Virus record (IMG/VR): IMGVR_UViG_3300032073_004165
Coordinates: 1-29,160 of that record
Length of the DNA: 29,160 nt
DNA from: a virus
Strand: one strand, 5' to 3'
A program made the translations under genes and the position numbers. Shown in pieces: positions 23,145 through 29,160 of the stretch (position 1 is its first letter; each line of letters begins with the position of its first letter). The notes under the pieces are model-generated. The model did not search any database. It saw only the letters and a list, made by a program, of their open reading frames with translations, and was not told the DNA's origin.

Positions 23145-23343
23145 TTTTCTTCTTGGGTGGCATATATCCAAAAATATGTCCACATGTAAATCCAACAGCA
23201 AAAGAGATGAAAGGAGCCTCAAATGAGGAGTCTTGCATAAATCTACTTATGCTAAGTGGAATACCACCCACTGTTACCGCCAATAAGTCATACATACCTA
23301 ATGCTATTACTGAAAATGTTACTATCTTTGCTGTTAGTGACAT
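23134..23343 (-). CDS. Two-helix membrane protein, unknown
   Basis: This is a 69-residue protein with hydrophobic segments near 7-27 and 43-61 and a basic tail PPKKKNEV. The SRFMQDSSFEAPFISFAVGF stretch lies between and into the second helix. Holins have two or three helices and a charged tail, so a holin-like role is possible. The position among replication genes and the absence of a nearby lysin do not support it. It is coupled to guaC by TAATG, with GGAG upstream. Confidence 0.6.
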   Translation of the reverse strand: MSLTAKIVTFSVIALGMYDLLAVTVGGIPLSISRFMQDSSFEAPFISFAVGFTCGHIFGYMPPKKKNEV

Positions 23344-24404
23344 TATAATTTCTCCACTGATAAATCATTATGAGTTCTGTTTACACGTACAAATCGTGCT
23401 GTTTTACTAAAGTCTTTTAAGGAAGTAGCACCAGTATAAGCACAAGCACTACGCACACCCCCAAGAATATCATTGATGACAACCTCTGCCTTTCCTTTGT
23501 GAGCAACCTTTTGAACCCTACCCTCGCTAGAGCGATAGTTCAGGAGGCCGTCTCCATGTTTTTCTTGAGCCTTCTTTGATGACATACCGTAGAATGTTAG
23601 ATACTTCGTTCCTGCGTGTTCTACCCATTCACCCTCACATTCTGACGCACCTGCAAGCATACCTCCCAGCATAACAAAGTCAGCCCCCGCTGCATAAGCT
23701 TTTGCAACATCTGCCGGATAACGGCATCCACCGTCAGCACAAATTAGCCCAAGCCGACCAGAATCAGAGCGTAGTCCATGAGCAACATGTGAACATTCTG
23801 CAATAGCTGAAAGCTGTGGATAACCGACTCCAGCTTTTAGTCTGGTTGTACATGCAGATCCGGGGCCAATACCAACTTTGACGATATCAACTTCTCCATG
23901 TAAGATTAATTCCGATACCATTTCTGGGGTGGCTACGTTGCCAGCCATTATAATAGAGTCTGGAAATTCTAGCCTAATTTTACTACACCAGTCTACAAAC
24001 TTTTCGGTGTATCCATTTGCTATGTCAATACAAATATTTGGTGAAGAGTTTATGGCCTCTGAAATATCGAACAACTTATACAGGTCATCCCCCGCCATGC
24101 CGATGCTAACCCATACATTAGGCTCTATATTGTAGTATTTAAAATAGGATTCTACCTCTTCTGCTTCATAGTATTTATGCAAACATGTTATTGCTTCATA
24201 ATTATTTAATGCTGCTCCCATTTTAAAAGTTCCTGTGGTGTCCATGTTAGCAGCCATCAAAGGGACTCCATGCCACTCTTTAGGAGAGTGGTAGAACTTA
24301 AAATTTCTTTTAAGGTCTACCTGTTTTCTGCTCGCAGCAGCCGATCTTTGTGGTACAAGTAAGACATCGTCAAAGTCCAACTTAATATCATTATCAATTT
24401 TCAT
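23343..24404 (-). CDS. guaC: GMP reductase
   Basis: This 353-residue protein starts at the ATG at 24404 (GGAGG seven bases upstream; an upstream alternative would add 13 residues). It follows the bacterial GuaC sequence closely: DFDDVLLVPQRS (10-21), PLMAANMDTTGTF (48-60), CIDIANGYTEKF (125-136), GPGSACTTRLKAGVGYPQLS (180-199) with catalytic C185, and ADFVMLGGMLAG (241-252). There is no CBS domain, separating it from IMP dehydrogenase. It converts GMP to IMP with NADPH and releases ammonia. In a phage this could move purine toward adenine for an AT-rich genome. It overlaps the helicase by 11 bases. Confidence 0.93.
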   Translation of the reverse strand: MKIDNDIKLDFDDVLLVPQRSAAASRKQVDLKRNFKFYHSPKEWHGVPLMAANMDTTGTFKMGAALNNYEAITCLHKYYEAEEVESYFKYYNIEPNVWVSIGMAGDDLYKLFDISEAINSSPNICIDIANGYTEKFVDWCSKIRLEFPDSIIMAGNVATPEMVSELILHGEVDIVKVGIGPGSACTTRLKAGVGYPQLSAIAECSHVAHGLRSDSGRLGLICADGGCRYPADVAKAYAAGADFVMLGGMLAGASECEGEWVEHAGTKYLTFYGMSSKKAQEKHGDGLLNYRSSEGRVQKVAHKGKAEVVINDILGGVRSACAYTGATSLKDFSKTARFVRVNRTHNDLSVEKL

Positions 24405-25845
24405 CTTGATCCTCCATATCAAACGGTACATCTGAACCTTCAATTACGTCCCCATCCGGAGAAGAGCGTATTTCGTCTCTAGTCCTAAGCTCAACAAGCT
24501 GGGAATGAGAACCTATCATGTTCATGTTTATATAGTTTCCGTCCATAAGGCCAGCACCGTGTCTAGCCTTTAATGTAACCAGTTTGCGATTTCCGGCACT
24601 AGGACCGTCTTCAGCAAGCTCCTCTGCCGACTTTAGTTTAAATATGGAGAATGACGTACATAACCATATAAGCCTGTCAGAGCCGCTTACAGCGTCCGTA
24701 GACTCTTTAGTAATTCCATCTCTGTTTAGTTGCACAAAAGAGAGACACGGAAAATCATATTTAACTGCTAAATTATGTAGGTTGGTGATTTGAAATCCTA
24801 ACGCTTGATACTCTTGAATATTGTTTGTTATAGAGTTAGACGACATTAATTTTAAATAGTCGTATACAACTAAGCAATCGTTTGTTTTGCCAAGGTCATC
24901 TTGGCCTACCTCTTGGATAATCCAACGTTTGATGGTGTTCATAATCGTTTCAAATGGAGCACCGGCAACACTTACGTAGGTGTATGGAATATCACGTATT
25001 TCTTCTATGGCTTCTTTAACTTTTATAAACTTTTCATCGTCCTCAACAAATTTACCTGTGGCAACTTCTTCTATAGGAACACCACTAATATTAGAAACGA
25101 TCCTGTTTAAATGATCTTCTTTAGACATTTCTGTGTCTAGCATTAGAACTGGAATACCACTTCTTGCATTGTGGAGTGCCACATTGTCGGCAAATACGGA
25201 TTTACCAACTCCGGGCCTTGCAGAAACCAAATCAACACACTTACGACGCAAGCCGCCGCCAACAACATTATCAAATCTAGGAAAGCCGCTGGATAATCCG
25301 ATTTGGTCACATTGATTCTCAATTAGAAAGTCTATATATTCGTCAATATCATCGCCAAGCTTCTCTGGCTTTTGACCGACATCATCCTGTCTCAAGAATT
25401 CAGTTATCGGTGCCTCAATTAAGTTTATGATTTCATCAATGTTCTCATCGCCATTGATATCCTCAATGTCCTTACCGATCTTGTCTGCAATCTTCTTTGC
25501 TTTTCTGGCTATCTCAAACTTTTTGACCTGTGCGGCAAAGTGTGGAATATTCTCTTTTTTTACTGGGTAATCCATCAGGTCTTGGATGTACCCTAGCTCC
25601 TGCTCAGTCTGTATAATCTCAGATAGATTAAGCTGCTGTGACGCAGAGAGCATGGCTGGGATATCTATAGAAGCTTCACTGTTCAGAACCTTCTCTGCAC
25701 ACCTATAAATAACCTGATTATTTCTGTGGGAAAAGCTGTTGTGGGTAAGGAAATCTGAAATTTCTACGTAGGATTCTAGACCATACGCAAACAATCCAGC
25801 CAAAACAGCACGTTCGGAACCCAAGTCCGAAAGTTTAGAGTTCAT
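24394..25845 (-). CDS. dnaB: Replicative DNA helicase, DnaB family
   Basis: This is a 483-residue protein. The ATG at 25845 is chosen since it follows the zinc-ribbon gene stop by one base, with AGGA upstream. An N-terminal DnaB domain (about 1-115; LGSERAVLAGLF at 8-19) is followed by the RecA-like motor. Walker A is SARPGVGKS (208-216), Walker B is LVVYDYLKL (325-333), then come FVQLNRDG and RLIWLCTSF, and KARHGAG holds the late arginine region. It would unwind DNA as a hexamer with the DnaG-like primase. Confidence 0.93.
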   Translation of the reverse strand: MNSKLSDLGSERAVLAGLFAYGLESYVEISDFLTHNSFSHRNNQVIYRCAEKVLNSEASIDIPAMLSASQQLNLSEIIQTEQELGYIQDLMDYPVKKENIPHFAAQVKKFEIARKAKKIADKIGKDIEDINGDENIDEIINLIEAPITEFLRQDDVGQKPEKLGDDIDEYIDFLIENQCDQIGLSSGFPRFDNVVGGGLRRKCVDLVSARPGVGKSVFADNVALHNARSGIPVLMLDTEMSKEDHLNRIVSNISGVPIEEVATGKFVEDDEKFIKVKEAIEEIRDIPYTYVSVAGAPFETIMNTIKRWIIQEVGQDDLGKTNDCLVVYDYLKLMSSNSITNNIQEYQALGFQITNLHNLAVKYDFPCLSFVQLNRDGITKESTDAVSGSDRLIWLCTSFSIFKLKSAEELAEDGPSAGNRKLVTLKARHGAGLMDGNYINMNMIGSHSQLVELRTRDEIRSSPDGDVIEGSDVPFDMEDQDEN

Positions 25846-25846
25846 A

Positions 25847-26281
25847 CTATCTTCCTGTGCATTTATTGCATCTAACAAATTCGCCGTAGATTAAACTTTC
25901 ATTTATAGTAAATGTTTTGCCACACACATGGCATTCAACCTCCCTCTTCTTTGGTTTACCTCTTCTTCTGGGGGTTTTCATTTTTTCAAACTTAGCATAA
26001 TCTACTTCTTCGTCTCTAAATTCGCCATCGTCTGTCCAGCTATTTTTTCTAGCCCTCACTACTTCTTTCCTTTTATCTAAATTATCACTTCTTTGCACCG
26101 TGAAATCCTCCTTAACTCTACTTTGAGTTGGGTCACTGACGCTCTGTTCTTTTGTTTGTTTCTCTGTAGGTGTTTGCATTTCATCTTTTTTAACGTTGCT
26201 ATTCAGGAGGCTATTAACAAGCTCATTTTTCTGTTCTTGCGTAAGGGACTCCAGTAGTGCCTTTACTATATTGTCACTCAT
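25847..26281 (-). CDS. Zinc-ribbon protein of unknown function
   Basis: This is a 144-residue protein. The N-terminus is a short helix (SDNIVKALLESLTQEQKNEL). The middle is charged and low-complexity. The end is a basic run TPRRRGKPKKREV followed by CHVCGKTF and VRCNKCTGR, a four-cysteine zinc ribbon. Such ribbons bind DNA or RNA polymerase. Its place between the mediator-like gene and the helicase suggests a replication or transcription accessory, but no family is recognised. It is coupled by ATGA upstream. Confidence 0.55.
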   Translation of the reverse strand: MSDNIVKALLESLTQEQKNELVNSLLNSNVKKDEMQTPTEKQTKEQSVSDPTQSRVKEDFTVQRSDNLDKRKEVVRARKNSWTDDGEFRDEEVDYAKFEKMKTPRRRGKPKKREVECHVCGKTFTINESLIYGEFVRCNKCTGR

Positions 26282-26742
26282 TTTCTTCTACCTTTTTCTA
26301 TTAAGATATCTGCCTTGCGGCGAACGTTGTATTCCCTGCTTTTGATGTTCTCTAGCCTACCCTCTGCTGTCATTTTCCAGTCATTAATTTTATTTGCTAG
26401 ATCATCATTTCTTAAAATTGTTGCCACTTTTGTGTCGTGTTTTGCGTACTGATCCCATACGCCCGTGTTTAACTCTACCGATATGATACTTTGCAGACTG
26501 TTGTTACACCACCTAATTACATTTTCGCAGTGTGCTCTTTCTTTAGCTACATGATCTGCAAATTGATATAGTTGATAAGCGTAATTAAAACAATCGTCTT
26601 GATTAAGTCTCTCCATATCCTCTAAAGATAGCGTCTCAGCTATGGCATGATCTGGATTGAATACGGTGGGTACTACATTTTTAGCTGCAATGTAAGATTC
26701 AATACCATCTAGAAAGTGTTTTAGTCTATCAGCGGCGTTCAA
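26278..26742 (-). CDS. Helical protein, possible UvsY-like recombination mediator
   Basis: This protein is 154 residues from the TTG at 26742, where GGAGA lies eight bases upstream. An in-frame TTG at 26775 would add 11 residues but has no good ribosome site. The protein is all-helical by composition. The stretch WDQYAKHDTKVATILRNDDL, with a following IKSREYNVRRKADIL, resembles the T4 UvsY pattern (Y, a K-rich segment, L-x-x-D, then SR). Its place just after the RecA/UvsX gene fits a loader of recombinase onto SSB-coated DNA. Similarity is by eye only and weak. Confidence 0.5.
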   Translation of the reverse strand: MNAADRLKHFLDGIESYIAAKNVVPTVFNPDHAIAETLSLEDMERLNQDDCFNYAYQLYQFADHVAKERAHCENVIRWCNNSLQSIISVELNTGVWDQYAKHDTKVATILRNDDLANKINDWKMTAEGRLENIKSREYNVRRKADILIEKGRRK

Positions 26743-27145
26743 GTTTTTGTCTCCAATACTCTTCTGAGTCGTCAAATCTCAAAATAATTAATTCAATGTC
26801 GTTTATCTCACACCATTCAGCCTTGTCTCTATCTCTAGCTTTCGCTTGTAAGAAACCAGCTTTACTTTTGTGGAAGAAAGGTGTGTACTTAAAATGTTGT
26901 TGACCGTGTACCTCTACACCTATTCTAACATTTGGAATGAAAAAGTCAAGGTATAGTACAGATTTTTTTGCAGGTTTTACTGTTCCGGGAAGTTTCATTT
27001 CTTCAAGAATGGTGTAACCCTTGAATATATCCTTAATCATTTCTCTGGCACGAATATGGTAAAAAGATCTTTTGGATCTGTCGTTGTCTATATATTTTTT
27101 CAGATCTAAATTATACTCTCTGCCGTTCAGACCTGTTACTTTCAT
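26729..27145 (-). CDS. Small PD-(D/E)XK endonuclease (Vsr/DUF559-like)
   Basis: This is a 138-residue protein. YLDFFIPNVRIGVEVHGQQH (65-84) places D67 and the E78-V-H-G-QQH set as in very-short-patch-repair and DUF559-type nucleases. DRDKAEWCEINDIELIILRF follows as the C-terminal strand-helix-strand. The core gives a single-domain nuclease without a target-recognition module. It sits one ATGA overlap after the RecA-like gene, so nicking or resolving recombination intermediates is plausible. A free-standing homing nuclease is an alternative. Confidence 0.7.
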   Translation of the reverse strand: MKVTGLNGREYNLDLKKYIDNDRSKRSFYHIRAREMIKDIFKGYTILEEMKLPGTVKPAKKSVLYLDFFIPNVRIGVEVHGQQHFKYTPFFHKSKAGFLQAKARDRDKAEWCEINDIELIILRFDDSEEYWRQKLERR

Positions 27146-28257
27146 AGGAAGACTTCTCTTATCTGATCATATATAAACTGTGTGATCGTTTCGTTTTCTT
27201 CTAGGAAGTTTGTTACCCTCTCCATCCCCTGAAACTTAAAAGCTTTTGTGACTGCTTCGTCATCTTCTGGGTCGATGTCGTTTTCAATTAGCCAACTTTT
27301 AATTGTTGGGTCTTCCTTGTTTTCAATCGCACAAGATACTGTGTACCAAGCTCCACTTCGGTCAATCATAGCAAACTCACTAGCTATCTGTGCCACCTCT
27401 TGGCACTCGTCAATTCCTATGCCGTATCTAATCCAACCCTCAGTTGTTTTGAGCGGTGTGCCTCCAGCGGCAGAGGTTTTGATAAGCCAGTTTGCTATTT
27501 GCCCAACGTGATTTCCAGAGTCTTTTGGTACTTCCCATTTACCCCTATGGGTTATTACCATATTGGTTCCAGCTTGATATTGTAGCATATTACCACAGTC
27601 AGCCATTTTATTCGGAGAATACCTGCTCCCGCCAGTGTTTGCAATATTATGAGTTATGAAGATGCAGATAGCTTTCATTCTTGCTACGTCTCCGCTGATA
27701 CGCTTAAAAAACATAGAAAGTAATCTAGGTAAAGCGTTGCGTACGCCTGTTCTAATCTCTCCATCTAACTCGTCTTGAGGAACCATGCTAGATGTTGAGT
27801 CAACTATTGCTACTAGATCAGGTGTACCCTTGATGTATTTTTCAAGGGAATTTAAATATCTCTCGGCAGACACGAGAGGTTCTTTATCGGTAGCTTGAAC
27901 AATTTTTATTTTAGAAATGTCCAAACCCTTAATGCCCTTGAAGTTCTCTTTTGTCAATCTACCTTCGGTATTAAAGTAGATTACATTTTTGCCTTCTTTT
28001 TGGGCTTTAGCGGCGAAGTACAAGGCTGTTGTTGTTTTACCAGTCTTTGGGTCTCCCGTCATAACAACGCAGCTACCCTCTCTTAATCCTCCGCCAAGAG
28101 CTATGTCTAAAGCGGGGGATATACCGATAGTCTTGTAGTTCTCTAATGATGCCAGAACCTCAGAACCAGACTCAACAATTGTGCCGTACTTTTTATTAAT
28201 CTCATTACTGATTGGGTCGTTGTCGAACTCGACTACTTTACTCTTCTTCTTCGCCAT
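27142..28257 (-). CDS. RecA/UvsX-like recombinase
   Basis: This is a 371-residue protein. Walker A is GDPKTGKTT (68-76) and Walker B is LVAIVDST (148-155). IFITHNIANTGG (199-210) occupies the position of RecA's Q194 loop, with H203. RTGVRNALPRLLSMF is the RecA multimer region. Length matches phage UvsX more than bacterial RecA's C-terminal extension. It pairs homologous DNA for recombination-dependent replication and repair. It starts 20 bases inside the upstream gene with GAGG upstream. Confidence 0.93.
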   Translation of the reverse strand: MAKKKSKVVEFDNDPISNEINKKYGTIVESGSEVLASLENYKTIGISPALDIALGGGLREGSCVVMTGDPKTGKTTTALYFAAKAQKEGKNVIYFNTEGRLTKENFKGIKGLDISKIKIVQATDKEPLVSAERYLNSLEKYIKGTPDLVAIVDSTSSMVPQDELDGEIRTGVRNALPRLLSMFFKRISGDVARMKAICIFITHNIANTGGSRYSPNKMADCGNMLQYQAGTNMVITHRGKWEVPKDSGNHVGQIANWLIKTSAAGGTPLKTTEGWIRYGIGIDECQEVAQIASEFAMIDRSGAWYTVSCAIENKEDPTIKSWLIENDIDPEDDEAVTKAFKFQGMERVTNFLEENETITQFIYDQIREVFL

Positions 28258-28705
28258 TTTCTAATTTCCTCAACGTCTTAAAAATGTTCTTCTTTCCGAA
28301 TCTCTTATCTCTGTGCTTTGGGTTCTTGTTTACTTTAATTTCTTGATTGCTTTCGGTTTCCTTGTCTAATAATAGCTGATACCTCTTAATAATCCCAACT
28401 GCTTCTGGATGTTTTAAGGAAAAAATATTCCGTCGTTTGAAATCATCGGAATTTACAGCCTTTACTAAGGCACGTTCGGATATTTTTTTATCCTTCAATA
28501 TCTGAGTTGCGAGCCTCATTTGATGTTGGAACGTTCTTTTCCAAGGTTCTTTGTTCCAGAACTTAAAAGATAGAGATCCTTGATTGTTGTATTCAGCCTT
28601 TTTCTTACACATCATCTCTGCTACGTAGGCGGCACATGTACAATAATCCCCAGTGCTTTCATGTTTGTATTTGCTTTTATCGGTTCTGTTTCTTTTTTTT
28701 GACAT
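28238..28705 (-). CDS. Conserved phage-type protein, unknown function
   Basis: This is a 155-residue protein from the ATG at 28705 (AAGGA ten bases upstream; a longer start at 28750 overlaps the previous gene by 74 bases). Basic overall, it has CTCAAYVAEMMCKKKA near 22-37, then KFWNKEPWKRTFQHQMRLAT, and SLKHPEAVGIIKRYQLLLD. The KFWN-W segment recurs in uncharacterised phage proteins I have seen, but I cannot assign a role. It immediately precedes the recombinase gene, so replication or recombination is likely. Confidence 0.5.
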   Translation of the reverse strand: MSKKRNRTDKSKYKHESTGDYCTCAAYVAEMMCKKKAEYNNQGSLSFKFWNKEPWKRTFQHQMRLATQILKDKKISERALVKAVNSDDFKRRNIFSLKHPEAVGIIKRYQLLLDKETESNQEIKVNKNPKHRDKRFGKKNIFKTLRKLENGEEEE

Positions 28706-29099
28706 CGTAAATAATTCCTTCTGCAAAGCATGATTCAAGGTCATCTTCATACTCCTTCTCGGCTACCAATTCGGGGATGATAAACATCCTCTTATATACA
28801 TTGTCCCCGTTTATCACTCCGACTGTATAGTAATGTTTAGTTTCGCCACCAAATTGTCCCATGATGGATCGTACAAAATAAACACCGTCAGCATCTTTTA
28901 CATCTATCTCGATCTCGTGAGATCTGAACTGTAAAAAGAATTCGACTACGTGTGAGCCAATCTTACTGCAAAGCTTTTTAATTATCTTCCACTCATCATA
29001 GTCTTTGAAGAAAAATTCTTCACCGCTGGAAAGCTTAACCTTGATCCATGTAGCGTTTTTATTGGTTCTATATCTTTTTAAAAATTCGTTATTATTCAT
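28677..29099 (-). CDS. Hypothetical protein, unknown
   Basis: This is a 140-residue protein starting MNNNEFLKRYRTNKNATWIK. It alternates beta-rich (KLSSGEEFFFKDYDEW, GETKHYYTVGVINGDNVYKR) and charged segments, ending in a basic KKKKQNR. There is no signal peptide, membrane helix or recognised motif. The ribosome site is weak (GAAGAT). It overlaps the next gene by 29 bases and lies in the replication operon. Confidence 0.5.
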   Translation of the reverse strand: MNNNEFLKRYRTNKNATWIKVKLSSGEEFFFKDYDEWKIIKKLCSKIGSHVVEFFLQFRSHEIEIDVKDADGVYFVRSIMGQFGGETKHYYTVGVINGDNVYKRMFIIPELVAEKEYEDDLESCFAEGIIYDVKKKKQNR

Positions 29100-29160
29100 T
29101 TCTAATCTTCGTTATACATTTTCTTCTCTGTGATTTATTTTGATTAAACGATGGCCTCAT
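29100..29160. other. Right edge of window, no gene assigned
   Basis: All three minus-strand frames contain short open stretches that end near here, so the tail of an upstream gene is probable. Which frame carries it cannot be decided from 61 bases. Confidence 0.4.

Noticed and set aside
1-29160. tRNA genes, CRISPR arrays, insertion sequences
   Set aside because: No cloverleaf-like sequence, regular spaced repeats or transposase was seen. The window is almost entirely coding on the minus strand.

Overview
This window is a densely packed stretch of what looks like a large double-stranded DNA phage genome. I find 37 genes and all are read from the minus strand. Most neighbours overlap by 1 to about 40 bases (many ATGA or TAATG junctions). 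The only intergenic gap over 100 bases is 15018-15146. The phage call rests on gene content: a UvsX/RecA-like recombinase, DnaB-like helicase, DnaG-like primase, T4-type deoxynucleoside monophosphate kinase, RecB-like nuclease, SSB and a phage-style DNA polymerase III alpha, with no ribosomal or housekeeping genes. The DNA is AT-rich. Two Tat-type DUF1501 proteins, a family typical of Planctomycetota and related bacteria, hint at a host from that superphylum; this is inference.

Reading in the direction of transcription (high to low coordinates): 29099-19827 is a replication, recombination and nucleotide module. It runs two unknown genes, RecA/UvsX, a small PD-(D/E)XK nuclease, a possible UvsY-like mediator, a zinc-ribbon protein, DnaB, GMP reductase (guaC), a two-helix membrane protein, an acetyltransferase, primase, dNMP kinase and a RecB/Cas4-like nuclease. 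19801-15789 is an unusual block of predicted exported or envelope proteins: DUF1501, a 62-residue cysteine-rich anchored peptide, a Pro/Tyr-rich secreted protein, a second DUF1501, a CPLC membrane protein, and a PAP2 acid phosphatase (which itself has no visible signal peptide). 15779-15147 is an acidic/basic protein with a C-terminal signature that I associate with phage proteins.

After a near-consensus promoter at 15102-15130 and a hairpin leader comes a DNA polymerase III alpha subunit split into two genes (13395-15017 and 11155-12714). A DnaQ-type proofreading exonuclease gene (12724-13398) lies exactly between the halves, and identical 11-base repeats flank that gene. A second promoter-like element, matching the first at 23 of 33 positions, precedes ssb (10779-11096).

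10777-1 is a sugar-modification cluster of 13 genes, the last cut by the window edge. It holds three GT4 glycosyltransferases, several GT-A type transferases, a nucleotidyltransferase-like protein, an NAD-dependent sugar epimerase, an FkbM methyltransferase and other methyltransferase-like proteins. Such a set could build and cap a glycan on the virion or on the host surface.

The strongest leads are the split polymerase with its inserted exonuclease, the shared promoter element, the Tat/DUF1501 exported module, and the phage-borne GMP reductase.
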